A DNA stretch of 64,000 nucleotides from Bufo bufo (GCF_905171765.1 NC_053391.1:265154460-265218459); one strand, 5' to 3'. Positions 1-11,143 are shown, counted from the first letter of the stretch. Notes: generated by a model not told the origin, from the letters alone. Program-made: numbers and translations.

Positions 1-611
1 TTTATTATTTTCCCTTATAACATGGTTATAAGGGAAAATAATAGCATTCTGAATACAGAATGCATAGTAAAATAGCGCTAGAGGGGTTAAAAAAAATAAA
101 AAAATAATTTAACTCACCTTAATCCACTTGCTCGCGCTGCCGGCATCTCTTCTGTCTCCTTCTTTGCTGAACAGGACCTGTGGTGACGTCACTCCGGTCA
201 TCACATGATCTTTTACCATGGTGATGGATCATGTGATGACCGGAGTGACGTCACCACAGGTCCTGTTCCTGCAATGAATGCTCACCACAGGTCCTGTTCA
301 GCAAAGAAGGAGATGCCGGGCTGCGCGATCAAGTGGACTAAGGTGAGTTTAATTAATTTTTATTTTTTTTAACCCCTCCAGTGCTATTTTACTATGCATT
401 CTGTATTCTGAATGCTATTATTTTCCCTTATAACCATGTTATAAGGGAAAATAATACAATCTACAGAACACCGATCCCAAGCCCGAACTTCTGTGAAGAA
501 GGTTGGGTTTGGGTACCAAACATGCGCAATTTTTGCACTCGCGCGGAAAAATTGCGCGTCTTCCCGCAACGCACCCGCACATTTTCCCGCAACGCCCGTC
601 TGAAAGAGGCC
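1..611. mobile_element. Right part of a palindromic GGCC-ended MITE, cut by the window edge
   Basis: Bases 1-456 fold on themselves: the TTATTTTCCCTTATAAC block at the left recurs inverted near 420-456, and the centre near 220 carries matching arms rich in TGACGTCAC. The sequence then runs to a terminus reading GAGGCC at 606-611, followed by TAA. The GGCC end with a 3-bp A/T-rich site matches the MITEs at 976-6157 and 13750-14183. The left end lies outside the window. No coding capacity is seen. A PIF/Harbinger-like assignment is inferred from the 3-bp target site only. Confidence 0.6.
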
Positions 612-614
612 TAA

Positions 615-975
615 CAGTCTTCCATCTAGTTTTCTCCCCATCTCTCTAGAAGAGAACTGCCAATCATCAGCAGATGGGCGGGAAGAGCAGGAGATTAGGA
701 ATAACCATGACTCTTCTCAGGTAGATTTGACTCTTTTCAAGGCCTGTGCTGCAATGATAATGATGCTGGTTCTCAGCAACCACTTACGTTTAACTTATGA
801 GTGACGTACTGCTGAAATCAGCATTTCTTTCAATAATTTATGCTGCGCTCAGTGAGGTCAGCTAAAAGTTGATGACAGGTTCCCTTTAAAATTATTCCAT
901 TTTTGATAATTGTGGATAGACACTGCATCTGTTAAGAATGATGATGTATTAGAATCTCACTGATCCTCTGACAAA
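615..975. other. Intronic spacer without recognised gene
   Basis: This stretch has no convincing reading frame. Near 872-890 a CAGGTTCCCTTTAAA motif resembles the end of a T2/Kolobok-type MITE, but no matching opposite end was found, so it may be a fragment. It lies in the intron upstream of the first myosin exon. Confidence 0.4.
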
Positions 976-1542
976 GGCCTCATGCACACGACCGTTTTTT
1001 TTTAAGGTCCGCAAAGACGGGGTCTGTAGGTCTGTGATCCGTGACCGTTTTTTCGTCCGTGGTCTTCCTTGATTTTTGGAGGATCCACGGACATGAAAAA
1101 AAAGTCGTTTCGGTGTCCGCCTGGCCGTGCGGAGCCAAACGGATCCGTCCTGAATTACAATGCAAGTCAATGGGGACGGATCCGTTTGACACAATATGGT
1201 GCAATTGCAAACGGATCCATCCCCCATTGACCTTTAATGTAAAGTCAGGAGTCCCTTTTATACCATCGGATCGGAGTTTTCTCCAATCCAATGGTATATT
1301 TTAACTTAAAGCTTCCCCATCACCATGGGAACGCCTCTATGTTAGAATATACCATCGGATTTGAGTTAGATCGTGAAACTCAGATCCGACAGTATATTCT
1401 AACACAGAGGCGTTCCCATGGTGATGGGGACGCTTCAGGTTAGAATATACTAAAAGAACTGTGTACATGACTGCCCCCTGCTGCCTGGCAGGTGCTGCCA
1501 GGCAGCAGGGGGCAGACCCCCCCTCCCCCCCCTGTATTTAAC

Positions 1543-1836
1543 TCATTGGTGGCCAGTGCGGCCGGCCCCCCCTCCCTCCCCTGTAGTTAACACATTGGTG
1601 GCCAGTGCGGCCAACCCCCCCCTCCCTCCCCTGTAGTTAACACATTGGTGGCCAGTGCGGCCGGCCCCCCCCCTCCCTCCTCTGTAGTTAACACATTGGT
1701 GGCCAGTGCGGCCGGCCCCCCCTCCCTCCCCTGTAGTTAACACATCGGTGGCCACTGCGGCCGGCCCCCCCTCTCTCCCCTGTAGTTAACACATTGGTGG
1801 CCAGTGCGGCCGGCCCCCCCTCCCTCCCCTGTAGTA
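1543..1836. repeat. About 50-bp minisatellite, left arm of the palindromic MITE
   Basis: About six tandem units contain CATTGGTGGCCAGTGCGG, a C-rich tract and CTGTAGTTAACA. The same unit occurs inverted at 5340-5570 on the other arm. Apparent glycine/arginine-rich reading frames are translations of this repeat and are not genes. A related ATTGGTGGCGCAGTGCGCC unit occurs in the hAT element at 50913-52042. Confidence 0.85.
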
Positions 1837-2803
1837 CTATACAGTCGTGGCCAAAAGTTTTGAGAATGACACAAATATTAGTTTTCACAAAGTTTGCTGC
1901 TAAACTGCTTTTAGATCTTTGTTTCAGTTGTTTCTGTGATGTAGTGAAATATAATTACACGCACTTCATACGTTTCAAAGGCTTTTATCGACAATTACAT
2001 GACATTTATGCAAAGAGTCAGTATTTGCAGTGTTGGCCCTTCTATTTCAGGACCTCTGCAATTCGACTGGGCATGCTCTCAATCAACTTCTGGGCCAATT
2101 CCTGACTGATAGCAACCCATTCTTTCATAATCACTTCTTGGAGTTTGTCAGAATTAGTGGGTTTTTGTTTGTCCACCCGCCTCTTGAGGATTGACCACAA
2201 GTTCTCAATGGGATTAAGATCTGGGGAGTTTCCAGGCCATGGACCCAAAATGTCAATGTTTTGGTCCCCGAGCCACTTAGTTATCACTTTTGCTTCATGG
2301 CACGGTGCTCCATCGTGCTGGAAAATGCATTGTTCCTCACCAAACTGTTGTTGGATTGTTGGAAGAAGTTGCTGTTGGAGGGTGTTTTGGTACCATTCTT
2401 TATTCATGGCTGTGTTTTTGGGCAAAATTGTGAGTGAGCCCACCCCCTTGGATGAGAAGCAACCACACACATGAATGGTCTCAGGATGCTTTACTGTTGG
2501 CATGACACAGGACTGATGGTAGCGCTCACCTTTTCTTCTCCGGACAAGCCTTTTTCCAGATGCCCCAAACAATCAGAAAGAGGCTTCATCGCAGAATATG
2601 ACTTTGCCCCAGTCCTCAGCAGTCCATTCACCAAACTTTCTGCAGAAGATCAATCTGTCCCTGATGTTTTTTTTGGAGAGAAGTGGCTTCTTTGCTGCCC
2701 TTATTGACACCAGGCCATCTTCCAAAAGTCTTCGCCTCACTGTGCGTGCAGATGCGCTCACACCTGCCTGCTGCCATTCCTGAGCAAGCTCTGCACTGGT
2801 GGC

Positions 2804-4216
2804 CAGGGCCGCTGATAGAAATCATGGGGCCCCGTACAGCATACATGACGGGGCCCCCTTCAGCTCCACCCCCTGATCCCTCCTTCAGCCACACCCCTGG
2901 CCCCGCCCTTGGCCCCTCCCCAGACGCCGCCTTGAAACAACATGCAGATTTGTCTACAAGTGATATTTATTTTTCTCCAGCCAGTTATAAGTTTTATTAT
3001 CCAAAAAAACATAAGTAATGTGGATGACACTTATGGGGGGATCTGTGGATGACACTTATGGGGGGATCTGTGGATGACACTTATGGGGGGGGGTCTGTGG
3101 ATGACACTTATGGGGGGGGGTCTGTGGATGACACTTATGGGGGGTCGTCTGTGAATGGCGCTGTTATGGAGGGGATCTGTGAATGGCACTGTTATGGAGG
3201 GGATCTGTGAATGGCACTTTTATGGAGGGGATCTGTGGATGGCACTGTTATGGAGGGGATCTGTGGATGGCACTGTTATGGAGGGGATCTGTGGATGGCA
3301 CTGTTATGGAGGGGATCTGTGGATGGCACTGTTATGGAGGGGATCTGTGGATGGCACTGTTATGGAGAGGATCTGTGGATGGCACTGTTATGGAGGGGAT
3401 CTGTGGATGGCACTGTTATGGGGGGATCTGTGGATGGCACTGTTATAGAGGGGGATCTGTGGATGACACATACCGTATATAGCATCTTATGCTATGTGTC
3501 ATCCACAGATACCCCTCCATTACAGTGCCATTCACAGATACCCTCCATAACAGTGCCATCCACAGATCCCCCCCATAACAGTCATCCACAGATCCCCCCA
3601 TAACAGTGTCATCCACAGATCCCCCCATAACAGTGTCATCCACAGATCCCCCTCCATAATGGTGCCATCCACAGATCCCCCCCATAAGTGTCATCCACAG
3701 ACCCCCCGGCCCCCCCCATAAGTGTCATCCACATGACAGACCCCCCCCCCATAACAGTGCCATCCACGGATCCCCCGCCCTCCCTATAACAGTGCCGTCA
3801 TGACGTCATCCATATAGATCCCCCCCCGCCACTCACAGTAGTATACATTAATAAATCGGTGCAGCCGTGCAGGCTGCAGACAGTAACTTTAATTTTAGCA
3901 CAGGCACAGCGCTCATCTCTTTACTAAAATACTACCTTACATTCAGCTCCTGCCTCCTCCCTCCACCCTCCAGCCTCCAGTAACAAGTGCGGGCGGCAGC
4001 GCTCACTCACTGACGTCACGCGCCTGCGCCGCCTAGTGGGAGGAGCAGGCGTGTGACGTCAGTGAGTGAGCGCCGCCCCCACACTGCCTGCTGTTACTGG
4101 AGCCAGCCCACTGACAGCAAAAAAATTAAAATGGCTCGGGAGTCGGCAGCCCGGGCCCCCCTGCCAGCCGGGCCCGGTACAACTGGGCCAGCTGTACTGG
4201 CCTATCAGCGGCCCTG
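2804..4216. mobile_element. Non-autonomous hAT element with 8-bp target duplication
   Basis: The ends are CAGGGCCGCTGATAG (2804-2818) and the exact complement (4202-4216). They are flanked by perfect 8-bp duplications CTGGTGGC at 2796-2803 and 4217-4224. A CAGGG terminus with an 8-bp duplication is diagnostic of the hAT superfamily. It is inserted in the Tc1 transposase. It has no transposase; the interior is a minisatellite hairpin (3017-3830) and a CpG-rich palindrome with TGACGTCA sites (about 3990-4080). Confidence 0.93.
3017..3830. repeat. 28-30-bp minisatellite arranged as a hairpin
   Basis: Units containing CTGTGGATGGCACTGTTATGG or CTGTGGATGACACTTATGGG run head to tail to about 3470. 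The complementary units then run the other way to about 3830. Reading frames of 83-130 residues here (WMALLWRGSVDGTVM repeats) are translated satellite. A closely similar 27-bp unit fills 44448-44900 in a different transposon. Confidence 0.9.
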
Positions 4217-6159
4217 CTGGTGGCACTCCGATCCTGCAGCTGAATCCTCTTTAGGAGACGATCCTGGCTCTTGTTGGACTTTCTTAGACGCCCTGAAGCC
4301 TCCTTAACAAGAATTGAACCTCTTTCCTTGAAGTTCTTGATGATCCTATAAATTGTTGATTGAGGTGCAATCTTAGTAGCCACAATATCCTTACCTGTGA
4401 AGCCATTTCTATGCAACGCAATGATGGCTGCACGCGTTTCTTTGCAGGTCACCATGGTTAACAATGGAAGAACAATGATTTCAGCATCACCCTCCTTTAA
4501 CATGTCAAGTCTGCCATTTTAACCCAATCAGCCTGACATAATGATCTCCAGCCTTGTGCTAGTGAACATTCTCACCTGAGTTAACAAGACGATTACTGAA
4601 ATGATCTCAGCAGGTCCTTTAATGACAGCAATGAAATGCAGTGGAAAGTTTTTTTTGGGATTAAGTAAATTTTCATGGCTAAGAAGGACTATGCAATTCA
4701 TCTAATCACTCTTCATAACATTCTGGAGTATATGCAAATTGCTATTATAAAAACTTAAGCAGCAACTTTTCCAATTTCCAATATTTATGTAATTCTCTAA
4801 ACTTTTGGCCACGACTGTAGATTCATTGGTGGCCAGTGGGCCTCCCCCTCCTAATTAAAATCTCCCCCCCTATCATTGGTGGCAGAGGAGAGTACCGATC
4901 GGAGTCCCAGTTTAATCGCTGGGGCTCCGATCGGTAACCATGGCAACCAGGACGCTACTGCAGTCCTGGTTGCCATGGTTACTTAGCAATTTTTAGAAGC
5001 ATTATACTTACCTGCGAGCTGCGATGTCTGTGACCGGCCAGGCGCTCCTCCTACTGGTAAGTGAAAGGTCTGTGCGGCGCATTGCTTATAGCACAGACCT
5101 GTCACTTACCAGTAGGAGGAGCGCCCGGCCGGTCACAGACATCGCAGCTCGCAGGTAAGTATAATGCTTCTAAAAATTGCTAAGTAACCATGGCAACCAG
5201 GACTGCAGTAGCGTCCTGGTTGCCATTGTTACCGATCGGAGCCCCAGCGATTAAACTGGGACTCCGATCGGTACTCTTCTCTGCCACCAATGATAGGGGG
5301 GGGAGATTTTAATTAGGAGGGGGGGGCCCACTGGCCACCAATGAATCTACAGTACTACAGGGGAGGGAGGGGGGGCCGGCCGCACTGGCCACCAATGTGT
5401 TAACTACAGGGGAAGGAGGGGGTGCCGGCCGCACTGGCCACCGATGTGTTAACTACAGGGGAGGGAGGGAGGGAGGGAGGGGGGGTGGCCGCACTGGCCA
5501 CCAATGTGTTAAATACAAGGGAGGGAGGGGGGGCCCACTGGCCACCAATGAATTTAAAACTGGGGAGGGAGGGGGGTGTGTCCCCTCCTGCCTGGCAGCA
5601 CATGATCTCTTACAGGGGGCTATCAAACGCACAATTAACCCCTCAGGTGCAGCACCTGAGGGGTTAATTGTGCGGATCACAGCCCCCTGTAAGAGATTGG
5701 GTGCTGCCAGGCAGCAGGGGGCAGTCATGTACACAGTTCAAAGTATATTCTAACTAGAAGCGTCCCCATCAGTATGGGAACGCCTCTGTGTTAGAATATA
5801 CTGTCGGATCTGAGTTTTTATGAAGTGAAAACTCAGCTCTGAAAAAGCTTTTATGCAGACGGATCTGCGGATCAGTCTGTGTGAAAGTAGCCTTCGGACG
5901 CGGATGCCAATCTTGTGTGCATCCGTGTTTTTTCACGGACCCATTGACTTGAATGGGTCCGTGAACCGTTGTCCGTCAAAAAAATAGGACAGGTCTTATT
6001 TTTTTGACGGACAGGAAACACGGATCACGGATGCGGCTGCAAAACGCTGCATTTTCCGATTTTTCCACGGACCCATTGAAAGTCAAAAGGTCCGCGAAAA
6101 AAAACGGAAAATGGAACAACGGCCGTGGATGCACACAACGGTCGTGTGCATGAGGCCAA

Positions 6160-6550
6160 ACACTGTGGTAATATGATTTTCCAGCCCACAATGTACACCA
6201 CTTAAAAGGGTTTTAATTTTATTTATTTTTTTTCCATTTGATTGTTTATATATAGGAAATCATATCATTTTCTATTATGCATGTATTTAAAATTCTGCAT
6301 ACATACCTTTTTTATATCAGGCAGTTGACACCTATATGCAGAAGAAAGGTATTGCCCATGTGGCAGCCCAAAAGGCAGGATTGAATTTGTGTTACTGGAA
6401 GCAGTGTGGGAAGAGATGGGATTGGCTGAAATATGTAGTATGTTATTTTATGACCATTTCTGTTTATGTGCAGGGAGTTGTTTTGTTCCTTTAACTTAAG
6501 TGGATGCATTTAACCCTCTATTACCTCTAACTCCACTTTATATCTTCAAG
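6160..6550 (+). other. Intron end upstream of the first myosin exon
   Basis: This is A/T-rich unique-looking sequence. A polypyrimidine-containing acceptor (ATATCTTCAAG) ends at 6550. An open stretch after an AG at about 6319 (AVDTYMQKKG...) was considered as an exon but has no recognised similarity. Confidence 0.5.
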
Positions 6551-6658
6551 GGTTCTTTAGAGATTTTGATGACTATTTTGAATGAAACTACACCACACTA
6601 CATACGATGTGTTAAGCCAAATATGGATTGCAAGGCATTATTGTTCAGAACCAAAGAG
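6551..6658 (+). CDS. MYO19: Myosin motor-domain exon, MYO19-like
   Basis: Read in phase 0 from the acceptor AG at 6549-6550, these 36 codons give [20 protein letters not shown] followed by VKPN and a short divergent tail ending [13 protein letters not shown] is a near-universal signature of the myosin motor domain, shortly before the relay and converter region. The exon ends at GAG with a GTAAAT donor. Joined to the exon at 63926 it reads ...RTKE|VLSQLEACG, in frame and in register with known myosins. The class is inferred as myosin XIX, an actin-based motor on the mitochondrial outer membrane, mainly from the following exon. Other unconventional classes remain possible. Confidence 0.85.
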
Positions 6659-7378
6659 GTAAATCTTGGTTTATAAAAGTACATGACTTGCTTTATGCAC
6701 TGTGCTCCTTTTTCTTGTGTTTTATTGTACTTGTGTGTATTAGAATATACCTGTATTAATTACTATTTATGGCCATTTATTGAGAACATTGCAAGGATAA
6801 AAATTTCTTTTTTAAAAAGACTCAACTGTCACCAGTGCTCCAGTTTCAGCACAGAGCTTACTCCTCCACTTCCTGCTCCTACCAGCGTGAAAGTGTGACC
6901 ACTGCCACAGCTGAAACCATTGATTGACAACATGTACATGTAGATAGTTTTTCACTAAACCCGTCAAGAGGGGGGTCCAAAAAGAAGAGGAGGAAGTAGC
7001 TTGGCACTGGAACCGGCGTGCTGGTGACAACCTAGGTCTTCCAGGCCAAATTTAACGGTGTTTCCGGTCTCTAACAACCTCTGTACGTTAGCAACACTAG
7101 GGAACAACATTTATTGTTTACATACTGTCTATGTATATGGACCAACCATTTTTGAATTCTGTAATTAGCATTATGTTAAGGTAATTTTCTTTATGTAACT
7201 TAAATTGTGATCCTATTGAGTTTCATTTGTGTATCCCATTGAAAATGGCTACTAGAGATGAACAAATTTCCTGAATTAGATTTAATTCTATCCTGGGCTC
7301 CTTAGACTCCTAGGACTGGAACCAATCCATTTAACGCAAAGACAGCATTAATAACGTGACAAGACAGGCCACAGCTTG
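6659..7378. other. Intron sequence, no gene recognised
   Basis: Reading frames here are short and none resembles a known family. The end near 7290-7378 resembles the leader of an LTR-type element, but this is only an impression. Confidence 0.35.
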
Positions 7379-8631
7379 ACTGTGGGAAACTTGAAGAAAA
7401 TATGTAAAAAAAGATTGCGCTGCAAGAGAGGAATCTTCTTTGTGTATAAAAGTTCACTTATAAAATCTTCAACTAGTGGGATCACTTGCCAACCTTATAA
7501 TCCAACGTGTGTATGGAAACCTGTAGGTAATGGAAAAAACGCACTATGGTGTAGCAGGTTCCAAGTATCAGACGCACCATGTGAATAGGTTATACTCACA
7601 AGATTCCTGATTTGTCAAAGCGTGTAGAAATATTATTCGTATCACAGTAGAACTCTGCTGGAAAAGTAGAACTCTGCTGGAAAAAGAGAACTATAGTGTA
7701 GTATGTCACAGCACTTGATCTGCCTGCAAACAGATTATAGTCACAGAGCTTCACTTGTCAGGTGCGTGTATTAGATCTTGTGGAATTTTTCATAGATAGC
7801 TCAAAAACCTGGATAGCAGCCAACATCGATGTTAAAAGCTCTCAAGGATGAAGTCGCAAGAGAAGTAGGTGCGCACCAAAGGTCAGGTAAAAACTATTTA
7901 ATACTAGCAGAAAGTACAACTATAAAACATATAAAATATCTGGAGTAATGCCCTAATGCCCAAGGGCATTACTCCAGATATTTTATATGTTTTATAGTTG
8001 TACTTTCTGCTAGTATTAAATAGTTTTTACCTGACCTTTGGTGCGCACCTACTTCTCTTGCGACTTCATCCTTGAGAGCTTTTAACATCGATGTTGGCTG
8101 CTATCCAGGTTTTTGAGCTATCTATGAAAAATTCCACAAGATCTAATACACGCACCTGACAAGTGAAGCTCTGTGAGTATAATCTGTTTGCAGGCAGATC
8201 AAGTGCTGTGACATACTACACTATAGTTCTCTTTTTCCAGCAGAGTTCTACTTTTCCAGCAGAGTTCTACTGTGATACGAATAATATTTCTACACGCTTT
8301 GACAAATCAGGAATCTTGTGAGTATAACCTATTCACATGGTGCGTCTGATACTTGGAACCTGCTACACCATAGTGCGTTTTTTCCATTACCTACAGGTTT
8401 CCATACACACGTTGGATTATAAGGTTGGCAAGTGATCCCACTAGTTGAAGATTTTATAAGTGAACTTTTATACACAAAGAAGATTCCTCTCTTGCAGCGC
8501 AATCTTTTTTTACATATTTTCTTCAAGTTATAGACTTTTCCCACATTGTCTTCAGATCTGCAGCGCTTGAGGGGACTAGTATTTCTGAACAGAGACTCTA
8601 TCTATTTATTTTCTGAACTGTGGGAAACTTG
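7379..8631. mobile_element. Head-to-head inverted retroelement insertion with 15-bp target duplication
   Basis: ACTGTGGGAAACTTG occurs at 7379-7393 and again at 8617-8631. Between them, 7388-8529 is a nearly perfect palindrome with arms of about 566 bp around a loop near 7960-7970 (TAATGCCCAA). Translating either arm outward gives the same 70-residue frame (7376-7588 plus and 8329-8544 minus), showing almost no divergence. About 87 bp (8530-8616) are unpaired at the right. A variable-length duplication plus inverted copies suggests target-primed reverse transcription with inversion, as seen with Penelope-like or LINE elements. No recognisable protein is encoded. Confidence 0.75.
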
Positions 8632-8821
8632 GCTGAGTAGCTGAGACATAGGGAAACCACACTGCAATCACAGAAGTAGTCAGAACAGTATTTAATATTG
8701 AAACTGTAGATATTAGCAACAATTAACTGGAGACACTAAGAGAGCTTCAGGGAGGGCTGTGGTGGATGCAGGAACAAGACAGACAGGAGCCAAGACTGTA
8801 GCGCAAACAGACTAGGATAAC
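8632..8821. other. Intron spacer
   Basis: No gene or definable repeat end was recognised. The purine-rich composition resembles the sequence around 38940-39120 only loosely. Confidence 0.3.
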
Positions 8822-8972
8822 TTAAAGGGGTGTTCTGGTAGGTATAAATTATCTCCTATCCACAGGATAGGGGATAACTATCAGATCGGTGGGGGTCCTA
8901 TTGATGGGGACCCTCGCCAACCATGAGAATGGGGTCCCCATACCGCCTGCATGCCCCTTGCTGCTCCCTTAA
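8822..8972. mobile_element. Short T2/Kolobok-like MITE
   Basis: It starts TTAAAGGGGTGTTC at 8822 and ends CTCCCTTAA at 8972, with TTAA at both edges. The right flank (GACCGGAGCAGCTG) continues the minus-strand repeat shared with 38341-38670. That copy lacks this insert and reads CATTTTATC at the same point, which supports the right boundary. Confidence 0.55.
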
Positions 8973-9294
8973 AATGACCGGAGCAGCTGTTTGCACATAC
9001 ACACATCCGCTGCACATCAATGCAGGGCAGCCACCAGGCTGCTACCTCCTGGAGTAGTGATGACTGAAAAGGTCTATAGTGGTTCACTGAAAACCAGTGT
9101 ACCAAAAAAGACTAGTCAATGGATAGCCCTCATTAGTAGCGCCTAATCCCAAAAGGTTGAGAAGAGAACAAATAGGCCAGCAGGGTGGTCTGGAGAGTGT
9201 GAGCATAAATCTACTGGCAGTTTTGTGCTGTGGGATACAAACATTAAGAAGATAACCCAAATGTATGGATATTGTTAAACCAGGCGATTGACAC
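8973..9294 (-). repeat. Inverted copy of the repeat at 38341-38670
   Basis: Minus-strand translation gives VHWFSVNHYRPFQSSLLQEV, nearly the same as the plus-strand translation at 38520-38590. Similarity continues to GGATATTGTTAAACCAGGC and stops where the Gypsy LTR begins at 9295. The two copies are about 29 kb apart in opposite orientation. It is probably a Penelope-type leader segment and is non-coding. Confidence 0.75.
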
Positions 9295-9824
9295 TGTCAC
9301 CGCCAGTACTGTGAGAAGGTCTGGCAGACGTTCTTCTCAACATCTTGTATGATGTTCTTTGTTTTGGTTTCACTTTCTCATCTCTTTTCCTTCTGCCAGG
9401 TGTCACTTATTTAGACTAATCGTCTTCCTTTATATTCCCTCCCATACTGCCTCACTTTGCGGTTTATACTACTTCCTGGATGAAGTGTTCACTGCTGGAG
9501 GCTGCTTCTGCTGTTTGCTCAGATAAGTCTTTTACTTTATTGTGTTTCCTTGCTGGCTTGATTCTAGGTGACCCTGACTCCGTCCATATTTAGTGCAGGG
9601 AGTCGGTGGTCGTGTCCCCTCACTATTATAGGGTTTTCAGGTGTCACACAGACTTAGGTACGAGGGCATGCAATAGTCTACCATCGAGACCCTTGCATGT
9701 GCATAGCAGTCAGGGAGAGCTCTTAGGGTTTTATAGGGCTCATCTATAAGCTCCTTAGTTTGGGATCAAGCCAGTCGCTCGTTTATTTATAAGTTCCAGC
9801 TATCTGCAAACTTCATCCGTGACA
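9295..9824 (+). repeat. 5' LTR of Gypsy element 1
   Basis: A 530-bp block starts TGTCACCG and ends CCGTGACA (TG...CA with short inverted ends), immediately upstream of the gag start at 9852. It has the same terminal style as the LTR at 53915-54597. The 3' LTR is absent, so LTR identity cannot be compared. Confidence 0.75.
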
Positions 9825-9851
9825 TTATAAAACGCCATAACCGTCTTAAGC

Positions 9852-10658
9852 ATGGATCCGGTTTCAGCCTTGATTGACCGCATGCAAGGTCTTTCGCTGG
9901 AGGTAGCTGATCTCCGTAAAACTGTGTCTCAGTTTCAGGTGACCGGTTCTGCTGGCGTTCATGTTGTTTGTTCCGAGCCTAAAATCTCACTTCCGGATAC
10001 GTTCTCCGGGGGTAGTGAGAACTTAGTTTGCTTTAGAGAGGCTTGCAAACTCCATTTTCGCCTACTTCCCCATTCCTCTGGTGATGAGGAGCAGAGGGTG
10101 GGGATCATCATCTCGCTGCTCAGGGATAACGCTCAGTCTTGGGCCTTTTCGCTGCCGGTGGGGGCACTGCCCCTCCAATCGGTGGATGAATTTTTTGTAG
10201 CCCTGGGGCAGATATATGATGACCCGGATCGTATTGCTCTGGCTGAATCTAAACTGCGTTTTTTATGCCAGGGTAAACAGTCCGCAGAGATATATTGTTC
10301 TGAATTTCGGAGGTGGGCAGCTGATACTGGTTGGAATGATGCTGCACTCCGAAGAAAATTTTGCCATGGTCTTTCGGAAAGATTGAAAGATGCATTTGCT
10401 TTTAATGAGAGACCAGCGTCGTTAGATTCAGCCATGTTTCTAGCAGTTCGTATTGACAGGCATCTTAGAGAGAGAGAGGAGACTACTCTTTCCTGTCATA
10501 TTCAGCCCAAGGACAGTGGGGCTGTCTTATTCAGTACGCAGGGGTCTCAATCTGTCTCAATCCCCTCTGAGGAGGAGGCCATGCAGCTGGGTTTGCTTGC
10601 ATCTGATAGTAGAGGATTCAGCTCTCAGAGGAGGGTTTTTTCTGTTGTAGGGGTATAA
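9852..10658 (+). pseudogene. Gypsy 1 gag
   Basis: The 268-residue frame starts MDPVSALIDRMQGL with a coiled-coil-like N terminus, followed by a capsid-like region (LPDTFSGGSENLVCFREACK ... WAFSLP ... FRRWAADTGWNDAALRRKF). This is the gag layout of vertebrate chromoviruses, related to the domesticated RTL genes. The frame ends early. In the next frame, bases 10630-10690 give a degenerate CCHC zinc knuckle (CC....HLANV, then a TGA at the last Cys, then PSRRF), so the nucleocapsid motif is lost by a frameshift plus a Cys-to-stop change. Gag would assemble particles and package the RNA. Confidence 0.85.
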
Positions 10659-10693
10659 ATCATTTAGCTAATGTTTGACCCTCTAGGAGATTC

Positions 10694-11143
10694 ATGAAGT
10701 TTTCGAGGGTAATCAAAACAAAAGAAAAAAAAACCTCTAAAAACTTTCCATTTGCTACTATTGGCAAGGTTGATGCGGAAATTGAAGGTTTGCCGTTTGC
10801 TTGTAGTTCCCATTTTCTCCTACCTGCCAGGGTGGCGCTAGACAGCAAGAACTTTGTTTGTGAGATTTTTGTAGATAGTGGAGCAGCTGTCAATCTCATT
10901 GATAATCAATTTGCAACAACGCATGGTTTCCAGGTATGCACTTTGGAAAAGGATATACCTGTTTTTGCTATCGATTCCGCTCCACTTTCTCAAAGATCGT
11001 TAAAGGGCATAGTTCACAATATCCGTTTGACTGTGGGTGACGCTCATGTTGAGGATATGTCATGTTTCGTCTTAAGCGGATTACCTACTCCTCTAGTGTT
11101 GGGGCTACCCTGGCTCACTAAACATAATCCCACCATTGATTAG
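10694..11143 (+). pseudogene. Gypsy 1 retropepsin-like protease
   Basis: The frame contains the aspartic protease signature FVDSGAAVNLID (about residues 63-74), and later VLGLPWLTKHNPTID. It ends at a TAG where the family, including the Gypsy 2 copy, has Trp (HNPTIDW), a simple nonsense change. It lies between gag and reverse transcriptase as expected for a gag-pol polyprotein, so the ATG here is not a true start. Confidence 0.85.

Larger units (their letters stand above)
2042..4503 (-). pseudogene. Tc1-like transposase, interrupted
   Basis: The minus-strand frame starts around 4503 with a helix-turn-helix region (ALHRNGFTGKDIV ... APQSTIYRIIKNF). It breaks at the hAT insertion and resumes at 2803 with ELAQEWQQAGVSASARTVRRRL. 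Catalytic motifs are FCDEASF, then QHDGAPCHEAK, then NPIENLW (a D, D, E set). A TGA separates the 2573-2761 segment from the 2042-2572 segment just after FCDEASF. Such enzymes cut and paste DNA at TA sites, but this copy is inactive because of the insertion and the stop codon. The frame ends ESMPSRIAEVLK, as expected for the family's C terminus. Confidence 0.9.
1842..4817 (-). mobile_element. Tc1-like transposon, split by a hAT insertion
   Basis: The terminal inverted repeats read CAGTCGTGGCCAAAAGTTTT at 1842 and its complement ending at 4817, with TA on each side (1840-1841 and 4818-4819). The transposase remnant lies on the minus strand. The host MITE keeps an unoccupied inverted counterpart of the insertion site near 5338-5360. 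The hAT element at 2804-4216 sits inside the transposase frame; without it the Tc1 copy is about 1.55 kb, normal for the family. Confidence 0.92.
976..6157. mobile_element. Large palindromic MITE (GGCC TIR, AAA target duplication) carrying nested insertions
   Basis: The left terminus GGCCTCATGCACACGACC (976) recurs inverted at 6140-6157. AAA lies immediately outside both ends, consistent with a 3-bp target duplication. After removing the Tc1 insertion at 1842-4817, the two arms fold around a centre near 5085: the CTGCCTGGCAG blocks, the CATTGGTGGCCAGTGCGGCC minisatellite and the GCTCCGATCGGT blocks all occur once per arm in opposite orientation. The element without insertions is about 2.2 kb and non-coding. 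Its transposase source is unknown; PIF/Harbinger-like is inferred from TSD length. Confidence 0.7.

Noticed and set aside
3155..3603. WMALLWRGSVDGTVM repeat protein
   Set aside because: It is a translation of the 28-bp minisatellite inside the hAT element; the same pattern occurs at 44421-44913 in another element.
6319..6500. Possible additional exon upstream of the myosin exon (AVDTYMQKKGIAHVAAQ...)
   Set aside because: It is preceded by an AG and is open, but the translation resembles no myosin segment and no convincing donor was found.
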